Shown here piece by piece: positions 6,869 to 16,147 of a stretch of DNA of 38,159 nucleotides. The notes below the pieces were generated by a model that saw nothing but the letters and a program-made list of their open reading frames with translations, searched no databases and was not told the DNA's origin. This stretch comes from an uncultured Desulfuromonadales bacterium (GTDB lineage: Bacteria; Desulfobacterota; Desulfuromonadia; Desulfuromonadales; Geopsychrobacteraceae): assembly GCA_947259685.1 (NCBI GenBank), contig CAMYNC010000041.1, positions 1 to 38,159 on the forward strand, read 5' to 3'. The position numbers and the translations under genes are program-made. How positions within the stretch are numbered: the first letter of the stretch is position 1; every line of letters starts with the position of its first letter.

Positions 6869-9298
6869 TTAGACAGCAAAATATTTTGCCTGAGGATGGT
6901 GCACCACAATCGCCGAGGTACTCATCTCCGGCACCATTTCAAACGATTCCGTTAACTCGACACCGATCTCATCGGGCTTAAGCAGTTCAAACAGGGGCTG
7001 ATGGGCTTCCAGGTCCGGGCAGGACGGATAACCGAAACCGTAACGCGAACCGCGATAACCCTGCGCCACATAGGCTTGCATGTCACCGGTCTGCTCCTGT
7101 TGCAGGCCCATTTCGATGCGCATCCGTTCGTGCCAGTATTCGGCCAGGGCATCGGTCAGCTCCACACCGAGCCCGTGCAGCATCAGATAGTCGTGATAGC
7201 TGTCTGACTCATAGAGTTCTTTGGTCTTTTCAGCGAGGGCGGCACCGATTGTGGCAACAAAGAAACCAACCTTGTCGTTCCCCTCCTCTGGGGTTCGGAA
7301 ATAATCGGCAATGCACAGCCCCGGTGCTGCTGCCTGGCGCGGAAAATTGAACACTTTGTTGCTGTCAGCTGCTTCGACAATTAAGTTTTCAGCGTCACTG
7401 GCGCAGTCAAAGTATCCGTAAGCTACTTTCGGCTGGAACCAACCCTCTCCCAACGCCTGTTTTTTCAGGCGCTGAAAAAGCGGTATCACCGTCTCATTGG
7501 TCAGTTGGTCATACTCGGTTTTCGACATCTTGCCACGGCGGTAGCCCCAGCGACCGCGAAACAAGGCTGCTTCATTGAGGTACTCAAAGAGCAGTTCGGG
7601 ATTAATCTCTTCCACAATGCGCCGACCGACAAAGGGAACCTGCGGCGGCTCGTAGGAGCGTTCTAGAACCTCCTGTTGTGGACTCGGTCGATTTGCAGTG
7701 GTGGTCGGGGCGTGCCAAGCAGTGGCCTGCAACTTTCCGGCTTCAAACTCGCGGATTGCCTTTAAGCCATCAAAGGCGTCGGAACAATAAACCACCGGCT
7801 GCTGATAATGCGGCACACAGTCTTGCGCCACATACTTCTCGGTCAATGCAGCACCACCCAACAACACCGGCTGAGTTAACCCGGCTGCTTGAAACTGGGC
7901 CATGTTCTCCTTCATCAATAGCGCCGACTTCACCAGCAGTCCAGAAAGGCCAACCACATCGACCTGCAGCTCCCTAGCTTTGGCGATGATCGTTTCGGCC
8001 GGCACCTTGATGCCGATGTTGTAGACCTTGTAGCCATTGTTGCTAAGAATGATATCGACCAGGTTTTTACCGATATCGTGGACATCCCCCGCCACCGTCG
8101 CCAATAGAATGCTGGTGCGTCCCTCATCGGAGAGTTTTTCCATATAAGGCTCCAGCTGGGCGACGCTCTGTTTCATGACTTCGGCCGACTGCAGCACAAA
8201 GGGCAGCAGCAGATCACCACGGCCGAACATTTCACCGACTTCACGCATCGCCGGCACCAGCAAACTGTTGATAATATCCAGCGGTTTCCAGCGCCCGCGC
8301 AGCTCGGTCAGCAGATCTTCCAAGCCTTCCTTATCACCCTTAACGACCTTATGGCGCAGTTGTTCCTCAAGCAGGGTATCGGCACTTTCTTCTTCCTCCA
8401 CATCAACCGCTTGCTCAAAGTGATCGATAAAAGTCATCAATGCTTCAGCATTGCGGTTGTAGAGTAAATCGAGACAAATCTGTCGGTCTTCCTCACTAAT
8501 CGCCGCATAGGGCAACACTTTAGCGGCATCGACAATGGCAGTATTCAAACCCACAGCGACCGCTTCGTGAAGAAACACCGAATTAAGCAGTTTGCGCGCT
8601 GCCGGTCGCAGACCGAAACTGACATTACTCACCCCCAGGGTGAAGCCGACCCCTGGTAATTCCTGTTTGACCAGCTTGATTGCATTGAGCGTTTCCAGAG
8701 CAGCATCACGCATCGATTCGTCACCGGAACCGACAGTAAAGGTGAGCAGATCGAAAAGGATGTCCTGCGGTCGCAAACCGTGCCGCTTAACAGCTAAATC
8801 GTATATCTGCCGAGCCACAGCCACTTTTTTATCAGCAGTCAGGGCCATCCCCTCTTCAGAAATCGTCAGGGCGACAACGGCCGCACCATATTTTTTTGCT
8901 AATCGGCAGATTTTGTCGAGGTTAGCCCCGCCATCCTCCAGGTTGATCGAATTGATGATCGCCCGTCCGGGATACAGTGGCAGCAATGCAGCCAGAGTTT
9001 CCGGGCTGGTTGAATCGAGCATCAGCGGCACCTTGCAAGATCCGGCAAACAGCTTGACCAACGTCAACATATCGGCCATTTCATCCCGACCGGCATAGGC
9101 CACGCAGAGGTCAAGCACCTGCGCCCCGCGGGCTTCTTGGTCCAGAGCTAGTTTCAGACAACCATCCCAGTCTTCGGCTAATAAGGCTTCACGAAAAGCT
9201 TTGGAGCCATTCGGATTACAACGTTCGCCAATCAGCAGCGGTGGAATTTCCTGATTCAGTTCGATGGCCTGATAGAGGCTGGCAACAGAAGCTTTCAT
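6869..9298 (-). CDS. metH: Methionine synthase, pterin/B12/activation part (MetH C-terminal modules)
   Basis: An 809-residue protein holding three of the four MetH modules. A pterin-binding (DHPS-like) barrel lies at about 1-275, opening with LIGERCNPNGS. The B12 module has a helical cap (about 300-380) and a Rossmann domain with DVHDIG near 403-408, whose His is the cobalt ligand. A SAM-binding activation domain lies at about 540-809, ending in the RxxxGYPSCP signature. It lacks the homocysteine domain, which is a separate protein encoded immediately upstream with an ATGA overlap (9295-9298). The start at 9298 gives the expected N-terminus; an upstream extension to 9412 overlaps the partner. 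With that partner it should transfer methyl from 5-methyl-THF via cobalamin to homocysteine, and reactivate oxidised cobalamin using SAM and an electron donor. Confidence 0.92.
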   Translation of the reverse strand: MKASVASLYQAIELNQEIPPLLIGERCNPNGSKAFREALLAEDWDGCLKLALDQEARGAQVLDLCVAYAGRDEMADMLTLVKLFAGSCKVPLMLDSTSPETLAALLPLYPGRAIINSINLEDGGANLDKICRLAKKYGAAVVALTISEEGMALTADKKVAVARQIYDLAVKRHGLRPQDILFDLLTFTVGSGDESMRDAALETLNAIKLVKQELPGVGFTLGVSNVSFGLRPAARKLLNSVFLHEAVAVGLNTAIVDAAKVLPYAAISEEDRQICLDLLYNRNAEALMTFIDHFEQAVDVEEEESADTLLEEQLRHKVVKGDKEGLEDLLTELRGRWKPLDIINSLLVPAMREVGEMFGRGDLLLPFVLQSAEVMKQSVAQLEPYMEKLSDEGRTSILLATVAGDVHDIGKNLVDIILSNNGYKVYNIGIKVPAETIIAKARELQVDVVGLSGLLVKSALLMKENMAQFQAAGLTQPVLLGGAALTEKYVAQDCVPHYQQPVVYCSDAFDGLKAIREFEAGKLQATAWHAPTTTANRPSPQQEVLERSYEPPQVPFVGRRIVEEINPELLFEYLNEAALFRGRWGYRRGKMSKTEYDQLTNETVIPLFQRLKKQALGEGWFQPKVAYGYFDCASDAENLIVEAADSNKVFNFPRQAAAPGLCIADYFRTPEEGNDKVGFFVATIGAALAEKTKELYESDSYHDYLMLHGLGVELTDALAEYWHERMRIEMGLQQEQTGDMQAYVAQGYRGSRYGFGYPSCPDLEAHQPLFELLKPDEIGVELTESFEMVPEMSTSAIVVHHPQAKYFAV

Positions 9299-10224
9299 GC
9301 GCTCACCTCCCTTGCTGCCGGCTGCACTGTTTCGAGTTTTTTCACCAGTCTCGCAATATGCTCCGGGCCGGTTCCACAACAGCCGCCGACAATACTGACG
9401 CCCTCGCGACACACAAAATCATGCATCTGCTGGGCATAGTCCTCGGCTAACATCGGATAATGGGTCTGGCCATTGACCACTTCCGGCAAACCCTGATTCG
9501 GAATACAGGAGATCCGCTGCGGCCAGTGCTGGCTGAGGTAGTGGATGTGAGACCGCATATCCTGTGGACCGGTCGCGCAATTCAGTCCAAGAGAAAAAAC
9601 TGGATAAGGTTCGAGCGTCGCGACAACCGCCGCGATATCGCTACCGACAAGCATGGTGCCCTGCTGTTCGATGGTTACCGAAACCAGCACCGGCAGATCA
9701 AGCTTGGCGGTTTCCAAAACCTCAAAAGCTGCGACCACTGCAGTCTTCACCTGCAGCAGGTCCTGGCAGGTTTCGATGATCAGGCAATCGACACCTGCGT
9801 CCAGTAGCGCTTCGATCTGTTCACGTGTTGAACTGGCCAGTTCAGCAACTTCGATATGACCGAGAGACGGTAACTTGGTTCCAGGACCAATTGATCCGGC
9901 GATGTATTTTTGCTGGCGGCCGGCGATCGCCTTGCGGGCATTTTCAACCGCAAGACGGTTGATCTCTTTGACCCGAGATTGAAGACCGTACTCAGCTAAC
10001 ACGACCGACGAAGCACCAAAAGTATCGGTTTCGACGACCATCGCCCCTGCATCCAGCATGTCAGTGTGAAGTTGCACGATGAATTCCGGCGCATAAAGGT
10101 TAAGCGCCTCGTTACAACCTTCGCAACCCTTCCAGGCCTCATCGGGAATGGTCATTTGCTGTAGGTTGGTGCCGCAAGCACCGTCAAAAATCAGGATCGG
10201 ATGATCGGTAAAATTCATATTCAT
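9295..10224 (-). CDS. Homocysteine S-methyltransferase subunit of split methionine synthase
   Basis: A 309-residue homocysteine-binding barrel, equivalent to the N-terminal module of MetH. It opens with ILIFDGACGTNLQ. The zinc ligands are the Cys of GLNCATGP (about residue 215) and the Cys pair of GGCCGTGPEHI (about 281). Family features alone would also fit an S-methylmethionine:homocysteine methyltransferase. However, the four-base overlap with a gene carrying exactly the missing pterin, B12 and activation modules makes a split methionine synthase much more likely. Translation may begin at the third codon (10218), because GAGA lies just ahead of it. No cobalamin or SAM riboswitch is evident in the 92 bp upstream. 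Confidence 0.9.
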   Translation of the reverse strand: MNMNFTDHPILIFDGACGTNLQQMTIPDEAWKGCEGCNEALNLYAPEFIVQLHTDMLDAGAMVVETDTFGASSVVLAEYGLQSRVKEINRLAVENARKAIAGRQQKYIAGSIGPGTKLPSLGHIEVAELASSTREQIEALLDAGVDCLIIETCQDLLQVKTAVVAAFEVLETAKLDLPVLVSVTIEQQGTMLVGSDIAAVVATLEPYPVFSLGLNCATGPQDMRSHIHYLSQHWPQRISCIPNQGLPEVVNGQTHYPMLAEDYAQQMHDFVCREGVSIVGGCCGTGPEHIARLVKKLETVQPAAREVSA

Positions 10225-10316
10225 CTCATTTTCAGATTAGTTTGTTAATAAAACATCAAAACCTAGTTTGCCACCAAGAGCACCAAAACTTAAAGAGCTA
10301 CGGAGTAAAAACAGTG

Positions 10317-11558
10317 TCAGTAAAAAAGCCCAACAATCGCGCCGGTCATACAGGTCGCCATGACTCCGGCGAGGATAGATTTCATGCCCAGAGCGACAAT
10401 TTCGTCGCGCCGTTCCGGTGCCATCGCCCCCATGCCTCCAATCATGATACCAAGGCTGCCGAAGTTGGCAAAACCGCACATGGCATAAACCATAATTAAG
10501 CGACTCCGCTCCTCCAAGGCTTCAGCAGGCAGTCCAGCCAGTTGCAAATAGGCAACAAACTCGTTCAGCACAGTTTTGCTGGCCAGCAAACTACCAGCAA
10601 CCATGGCTTCGCTCCAGGGAATTCCGAGCAACCAGACCAGGGGTGCCAGCAGAAAGCCAAGCATCCGCTGCAGAGTGATCGGCGCCCCGGAAATTTCAGG
10701 CAACAGTCCAAGCAGTTGGTTACAGAGCGACACCAGGGCGATCAGGACAATCAACAGAGCAACAATATTCAGCAGCAGTTTAATGCCATCGAGGGTGCCG
10801 CGGGTTATGGCGTCCATACTGCCGCTGGCACGCGAAAGATCTGTAACCCGACCGTCGGTAAACGCACCCTGGTGTGGAACGATCAACCCGGCGACAATAA
10901 TTGCGGCCGGAGCGCTGATAATCGATGCTGTAAGGATATGCCCCAAAGCACCGGGAATGGCGGCTCGTAAAATACTGGCGTAAAGCACCAGCACGGTTCC
11001 AGCGATAGTGCTCATACCGCAGACCATCAGGGCGAACAACTCACCGCGGGACATCTTAAGCAGATAAGGGCGCACCAGTAGTGGCGCTTCGACCATGCCG
11101 ACAAAAATATTCGCCGCGGCACCTACCCCCAGGGCTCCGCCGATGCGCAGAGTCTTTTCCAGGAGCACAGAACAGCCGCGTACGATCACCGGCAAAACCC
11201 GCCAGTAGAACAACAGCGACGACAGCGCACTGATCACCAAGACCAGCGGCAAGGCCCGAAAGGCTAGCACAAAGCTGGAACCAGGAGTTGTTTCAGCGAA
11301 CGGAAGCGGACTTCCGCCAAGGTAACCGAAGACGACTGAGGTGCCTGCTATGGTAGCCTGTTCCAATGCCAGTGTCAGTTGATTCAAAAGAAGAAATAGT
11401 TCTTTCACCGGCGGCATTTTCAATAGACAAACCGCCAACAGAAATTGCATCGCCAGACCGCTGCCGATCATTTGCCAACGGATCTGCCGACGGTCCTCGC
11501 TAAGGAGCCAGGCCAGCAGCAACAAGCTAGCAATCCCCAGCAAGCCGCGAAATTCCAT
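10317..11558 (-). CDS. Concentrative nucleoside transporter (NupC/CNT family)
   Basis: A 413-residue inner-membrane symporter for nucleosides, driven by protons or sodium. It is strongly hydrophobic, with about ten membrane segments. Family signatures are seen: the GMVEAPLLVRPYL segment near residue 155 (nucleoside/cation site, GxxEAPLL in relatives) and CGFANFGSLGIMIGG near 370, followed by the charged APERR turn. The start at 11558 was chosen because GAGG lies seven bases upstream; a TTG four codons earlier is possible but poorly supported. Length is typical of bacterial NupC (about 400). It stands alone, divergent from the MshEN gene, and no nucleoside metabolism gene is adjacent. Substrate range and coupling ion cannot be read here. 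Confidence 0.92.
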   Translation of the reverse strand: MEFRGLLGIASLLLLAWLLSEDRRQIRWQMIGSGLAMQFLLAVCLLKMPPVKELFLLLNQLTLALEQATIAGTSVVFGYLGGSPLPFAETTPGSSFVLAFRALPLVLVISALSSLLFYWRVLPVIVRGCSVLLEKTLRIGGALGVGAAANIFVGMVEAPLLVRPYLLKMSRGELFALMVCGMSTIAGTVLVLYASILRAAIPGALGHILTASIISAPAAIIVAGLIVPHQGAFTDGRVTDLSRASGSMDAITRGTLDGIKLLLNIVALLIVLIALVSLCNQLLGLLPEISGAPITLQRMLGFLLAPLVWLLGIPWSEAMVAGSLLASKTVLNEFVAYLQLAGLPAEALEERSRLIMVYAMCGFANFGSLGIMIGGMGAMAPERRDEIVALGMKSILAGVMATCMTGAIVGLFY

Positions 11559-11736
11559 ATCTGACCTCAAAAGGTGAGTTGAAGCGAAAATTGACAGGTA
11601 AGACTACTCAGAACCACAGCTGCTGTCCAGTGTCAGTGTGATAAGCTGAAGAAAAGACAGGGAAAATGAAAACCTGTTACAATTTATGCTGGTTTTTGCT
11701 AGTCTTTTCTTTGGGTTACTAAGACTGAGGAGCAAA

Positions 11737-12879
11737 ATGGATATCCTTGAAGACCAATTAAAAACAGCTGCTCTGCGTCGACGCCTTGGAGACTATCTCC
11801 TCAATCATGAGTTGCTGAGCAAAGATCAGCTCGAAGAAGCGGTCGAGTATCAGTGTATCTATGGCGGCAAGCTAGGCACCAGCCTGGTCGAGCTGGGATA
11901 TATCAATGAAGACAAACTGGCCCAGGTGTTAAGTCAGCAACTGAAACTGCATTACATCAAACCGGAACTGCTGATGAAGGTTCCTGCTGAGATACTTAAG
12001 CTGGTCCCACAAAAAGTCGCCCTCAAATATAAAGTCGTCCCCTATCACCTTGAAAATCGGCGGCTGTACCTGGCGATGAGCGATGCCAGTAATCTGGCAG
12101 ACATCGATGAACTTTCTTTTCAGCTTGATCAAGTCATCGTTCCATTGGCGATCCCTGAAATCCGCTTAATGCTTGCTCTGAAACAGCATTACGGCCTGGC
12201 ATTAACCCCGCGCTTTGAAACCCTGGCGTCACAGTTGAAAAAACGCAGTCTGGCTGAGCAGAAGCAAACGAAACTTAAGCCAGTTCCAGTCCAGGACAAC
12301 CAAACTGAAGAATGGCCGCTGCTTGGCGATAACAGCCTGCCAGAGGAGGAGTATGCCGGTGCTTATTTCACTGCAAAAACCCCGGCTGCTGAGATCTCCG
12401 CGACCAGCCTTTGTCAGCAACTCGCTTCCGCTTCTGACCGAAACGATATCGCCCGAGCCCTGATCCATTACCTCGGTCAGGAATTCTCTGCCAGTGCCCT
12501 GTTCATGGTCCGCGCGACTGGCATCAGTGGCTGGATGGCCTGTCAAAAAGGAGTTGAACTGGCAGATTTTCACCAATACAGCACGCCGCTGCAGCAGCAG
12601 GACTCGGTGTTCAGGATGGCGATCGAGAACCAATCCCACTATCTCGGTCAGATCCCGGAATCGCCTCCAAACCTTAAGCTCCTCCAACTATTCCCTGAAA
12701 CCCCTCCGAGCGCCTTGGTGGCACCACTGATGGTGCGTGACCGGGTTGTTTCGATTCTTTACGTTCAGGATCAACTTGAGATCCTGGAAAAACGTTTTGC
12801 CGAGCTGCAATCTCTCGTCAGTAAAGCAGAATTGGCCTTTATGCTACTGATTATGAAAAATAAAATCCTCACGACCTGA
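11737..12879 (+). CDS. MshEN (GspE N-terminal)-domain protein with GAF-like C-terminus
   Basis: A 380-residue soluble protein. Near its N-terminus are two 24-residue MshEN motifs, 16-39 (starting RLGDYL, ending YQ) and 45-68 (starting KLGTSLVELG, ending QQ), separated by five residues. This is the arrangement that binds c-di-GMP in MshE-type ATPases (established for the family). The rest of a GspE/PilB N-domain follows to about 165, then a variable linker, then about 130 residues resembling a GAF fold (judged from pattern only). There is no Walker A or B, so it is not a secretion ATPase. GAGGAG precedes the ATG at 11737. The next gene starts nine bases after its stop. It is probably a c-di-GMP-responsive adaptor; its partner is unknown. 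Confidence 0.8.
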   Translation: MDILEDQLKTAALRRRLGDYLLNHELLSKDQLEEAVEYQCIYGGKLGTSLVELGYINEDKLAQVLSQQLKLHYIKPELLMKVPAEILKLVPQKVALKYKVVPYHLENRRLYLAMSDASNLADIDELSFQLDQVIVPLAIPEIRLMLALKQHYGLALTPRFETLASQLKKRSLAEQKQTKLKPVPVQDNQTEEWPLLGDNSLPEEEYAGAYFTAKTPAAEISATSLCQQLASASDRNDIARALIHYLGQEFSASALFMVRATGISGWMACQKGVELADFHQYSTPLQQQDSVFRMAIENQSHYLGQIPESPPNLKLLQLFPETPPSALVAPLMVRDRVVSILYVQDQLEILEKRFAELQSLVSKAELAFMLLIMKNKILTT

Positions 12880-12888
12880 GGTGGAAAT

Positions 12889-13680
12889 ATGGACCCACAG
12901 GAGCAATCGCTCACCACAGCCAGCGGCCGACAACTGCACCTGGCGCTGACAGCCGCCAGCGAAGAGATTTTTCAGCTGTTGTTGAGCACCGATCAAGAGC
13001 TGCTGCAGACCCTACTGAAAAATCCAGAATTCAATGATGAGCACCTCCTCAGCCTGCTTAGACGCCGTGATCTGCCTGAATTCTTGCTGAAGAGCATCTA
13101 TCAACGACGCTGCGAAAAGCTTAGCCACAAATTAATCCTGGCCCTGGTCAAGAATCCGGCAACGCCTGGGAATATCACTCGCAGCCTGCTGTCACGACTC
13201 AGATTATTTGAACTTGTTGATCTCTGTTTTATCCCCGGCGGAACCCCGGACCAACGTCTGGCTGCCGAACGGGTCATCATTCAGAGACTGCCGACCACCC
13301 CACTCGGCAATAAACTGACTTTGGCTCGCCGGGCAACAGCCGGCGTTGTTGCAGAGCTGCTGAAAGAAGGAGATCCGCGGCTGCTTGACGCCTGCTTAAA
13401 CAGTCCGAGACTGAGGGAGGCTGCCATCTTTCAATTTCTAACTGGCCCCCGCGCCACAGCTGAGACGATTTCACAAATCGCGCGTCACAGTCGCTGGAAC
13501 CAGCGCCCTAACCTGCGACTGGCGATCCTGAAAAACCGTTACACACCCAATATCTGGTACACTCTTTGGCTGCCACAGCTGCACACTTCACTGCTAAGAC
13601 AGCTGCTGGCCAGTCGTCGACTGACTCCTGGGCAAAAATCCTTGGCGACTCAGGAGCTGAGGAAACGCGCTGGCGGTTGA
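12889..13680 (+). CDS. Alpha-helical repeat protein of unknown function
   Basis: A 263-residue soluble protein with no recognised catalytic motif. It is made of leucine-rich helical units of roughly 25-40 residues. A recurring element of the form L-x-x-[AV]-[LV]-K-N-P/R, then a short turn, is seen at LLKNPEFNDEHLLSLL, LALVKNPATPGNITRSLL and LAILKNRYTPNIWYTLWL, with a weaker copy at LLDACLNSPRLREAAIFQFL. This resembles leucine-rich-variant or HEAT-like solenoids used for protein binding. GAGGTGG precedes the ATG, which lies nine bases after the MshEN gene, so the two are surely co-transcribed and the proteins may interact. It is rich in arginine and likely basic. Unrelated alternatives cannot be excluded. 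Confidence 0.78.
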   Translation: MDPQEQSLTTASGRQLHLALTAASEEIFQLLLSTDQELLQTLLKNPEFNDEHLLSLLRRRDLPEFLLKSIYQRRCEKLSHKLILALVKNPATPGNITRSLLSRLRLFELVDLCFIPGGTPDQRLAAERVIIQRLPTTPLGNKLTLARRATAGVVAELLKEGDPRLLDACLNSPRLREAAIFQFLTGPRATAETISQIARHSRWNQRPNLRLAILKNRYTPNIWYTLWLPQLHTSLLRQLLASRRLTPGQKSLATQELRKRAGG

Positions 13681-13788
13681 ATCAATTATATTTAGGGTAA
13701 GTGCCTTTATTAGCTGCAATTTGTATGGATATGAGCTAAAGTAAACATTAGCTTAATTTTACATATCATGCATTAGGGACGATCATCT

Positions 13789-15327
13789 ATGTCACAATCA
13801 AATGAAAACATTGAGCAATTGATTGCAAAACAGATTAATCTCCCTTCCCCTCCGGCGATTGCTGTACAAATTCTCAATATTGTCCAACAGCCAGATGTCT
13901 CGATCCAGGATCTGGCCAAAATCATCTCCACTGACCCGGCTTTGACCGCTAAAATGCTGCGGGCGGCTAACTCCGGACTCTATTCCCTGCCGAACGAAGT
14001 CACCAGTGTTGAACGGGCCATTACTGTTCTTGGCACCAATGTCATAAAGAATATTGCCCTGTCATTTGTCATTGCCAGTGACTTGAAAGGCAATGATCAA
14101 ACGAGTTTCGATTTCGATTATTTCTGGCGGCGTTCGGTGACCTCCGGAGTGGCTGCGGAACTTTTGACAACCGCATTGCAGGAAAAAAACGAAGACATTT
14201 TCGTAACCGCCCTGCTGCACGACATCGGTGTCTTGACGCTGTACCTGACCAAGGGTGATGAGTACGCCCTGCTCCTGAAAGAAAGAAAAACCAGCGGTGT
14301 TCCCCTAACCGACCTGGAGCAGGATAAGTACGGTTTCGACCATCAACAACTCGGAGCGACCCTGGTGCAGAGTTGGGGGCTACCGGAACAGATATCCGAA
14401 CCGATGCGCTATCACCACAACACCACCTCTGCCAGTGCTGAGCACAAACGGACCTCAGAGATCCTCTGGATTGCCGATCTGTTATCCGCCATCTACAGTG
14501 AATCGAGTAGCGGTGAAAGGGTCCGCCTGCTTCAGGAGGAACTTGTCAGGCTTTTCGATCTGCCAGCTGAGCAGGTTCGCGAACTGGTTGATGAAGTCGC
14601 CACGAAAAGCATCGAAATTCTGGACATGTTTGAACTCGATGCCGGTGACATGAAACCCTATTCGCAGATGTTGCAGGAGGCCAACGAAGAACTCGGTCGC
14701 CTGAATCTCTCCTACGAACAGCTAGTGATGGAGTTGAAAGAGGCCAAGGACAAGGCCGAATTGCTGGCGAATGAACTGCGCGATGCCAATAGCCGGCTGA
14801 AAGAACTGGTCAACCGTGACGGCCTGACCGGACTCTACAACCACCGATATTTTCAGGAGATCCTCAGTAAAGAAATTGCGAGAGCCATTCGCTATCAATC
14901 AAACCTTTCCTTGATTCTTCTGGATATCGATTTTTTTAAAAAGGTCAACGATAATTATGGCCATCCGGCTGGCGATCAGGTTTTGATGAACATTGCCCGG
15001 GTGCTGGAAAGTGCGGTGCGGCCGAGTGATATCGTGTCCCGTTACGGCGGTGAAGAATTCGCTGTCATCCTGCCGGAAACCAATGAAGCAGGAATGAAGG
15101 TTTTCTCTGAACGGATGCGGCGCTGCGTCGAGGGGGTTGTCACCCAGGTTGAGGGGCAGCAGATCAAAGTCACTATCAGTATCGGCGGCACCTCATTTAC
15201 TCCTGAGCACCCGGAGATCAGCAAAGAACAGCTGATCGATACAGCGGACCGTGGCCTCTATACCTCGAAGCACAATGGACGAAACCAGGTAACAGTTTTA
15301 ACTGCGGAAAACCATCCCCCAGATTAA
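13789..15327 (+). CDS. HDOD-domain diguanylate cyclase (HDOD-GGDEF)
   Basis: A 512-residue cytosolic signalling protein. An HDOD domain (about 10-215) retains an HD pair at 144-145 within LLHDIG. A linker and coiled coil (about 280-345) follow, then a GGDEF domain (about 348-505). The GGDEF has DGLTGLYNHRYF, LILLDIDFFKKVND and RYGGEEF with the active GGEEF at 420-424. The inhibitory I-site RPSD is at 411-414, so product feedback is expected. It should make c-di-GMP from GTP. HDOD domains usually act as protein-interaction or sensory modules and are not thought to be phosphohydrolases. It follows the MshEN and repeat-protein genes by 108 bp, which suggests a shared pathway, although it could have its own promoter. 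Confidence 0.95.
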   Translation: MSQSNENIEQLIAKQINLPSPPAIAVQILNIVQQPDVSIQDLAKIISTDPALTAKMLRAANSGLYSLPNEVTSVERAITVLGTNVIKNIALSFVIASDLKGNDQTSFDFDYFWRRSVTSGVAAELLTTALQEKNEDIFVTALLHDIGVLTLYLTKGDEYALLLKERKTSGVPLTDLEQDKYGFDHQQLGATLVQSWGLPEQISEPMRYHHNTTSASAEHKRTSEILWIADLLSAIYSESSSGERVRLLQEELVRLFDLPAEQVRELVDEVATKSIEILDMFELDAGDMKPYSQMLQEANEELGRLNLSYEQLVMELKEAKDKAELLANELRDANSRLKELVNRDGLTGLYNHRYFQEILSKEIARAIRYQSNLSLILLDIDFFKKVNDNYGHPAGDQVLMNIARVLESAVRPSDIVSRYGGEEFAVILPETNEAGMKVFSERMRRCVEGVVTQVEGQQIKVTISIGGTSFTPEHPEISKEQLIDTADRGLYTSKHNGRNQVTVLTAENHPPD

Positions 15328-15383
15328 TCGCGGCGCAAGTTTCTGCCAGATTTTTTCCAGACGCTCCGGGGTCACAAAAACTC

Positions 15384-15986
15384 CTAAAAGGACGAATTCG
15401 GCTGCAGCAGAAATTCTCGTTCTTCAGCTGTCGACTCTCTGCCCAAAATAGTGTTCCGGTGCGGAAAGCGTCCAAAACGCTCGATAATCACCTGGTGGCG
15501 GATAGCATAGTCGAGAAAACCGGCAAAAGCGGCCTGCCAATCATCCGGAACAGCGGCATGCAAGTTGCGAAAGAGTTCGACGGAACGATTCTGGTGCTGA
15601 AGCTCTTCACTGTGTTCCAGCGGCAGATAGTAGAAAACTCTTTCCACAGGCCGCAGGAACTGATCTTCACCGCTGTCGAGTCCAGCGAGGGCCAACCCCA
15701 GAGCAACGGAATCGCAGGCAAACGCCTGAGGCATATCGCGATAGATGTTACGGGTGAACTGATCAAGCAGAATGATCTGTGCCAGGTTGGCCAATGGCAC
15801 CCTGAGCCCTGATGCAGCAATTTTTTCTTTACCGGCCTGCTCCACCAGCACCGCAAATTTATGTTTAATCTCTCGATCGACCCGGCGATCTTTGCCGAAC
15901 CAGAGCTTGCTGTGCGATTTTATCACCTGCAAATCATTTTCGGCAGAACCGAACCAATAGGTGAAAACGTCTGCGAGTACCGCCAT
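15384..15986 (-). CDS. DUF924 family protein
   Basis: A 200-residue protein of the DUF924 family, known in many proteobacteria and in eukaryotes but without an assigned activity. Recognisable family blocks are the N-terminal VLADVFTYWFG, the central QIILLDQFTRNIYRD (about 70-84), the VFYYLPLEHSE segment (about 115-125) and the C-terminal GRFPHRNTILGRESTAEE (about 172-189). The fold is predicted from the family to be all-helical and related to TPR-like structures. The ATG at 15986 has GGGGG about seven bases upstream. The gene stands alone, convergent with the diguanylate cyclase with no clear terminator in the 56 bp between them. Confidence 0.88.
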   Translation of the reverse strand: MAVLADVFTYWFGSAENDLQVIKSHSKLWFGKDRRVDREIKHKFAVLVEQAGKEKIAASGLRVPLANLAQIILLDQFTRNIYRDMPQAFACDSVALGLALAGLDSGEDQFLRPVERVFYYLPLEHSEELQHQNRSVELFRNLHAAVPDDWQAAFAGFLDYAIRHQVIIERFGRFPHRNTILGRESTAEEREFLLQPNSSF

Positions 15987-16147
15987 AAATAACCCCCGGT
16001 GAATGAAACGCTAATATTCTAACAGATTGAAAAAACTGCTCAGATGAGAATTCTTTTTTCTTGCAGACTGGATACTCACAAGACTCCATGATATTTTAAT
16101 CTATAGAAAATTACTGATAAATTTCCTAATCACAGGGATGTCATAAA

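Noticed and set aside
10225..10316. Cobalamin or SAM riboswitch ahead of the methionine synthase operon
   Set aside because: Only 92 bp are available between genes and no B12-box or SAM-aptamer core is visible.
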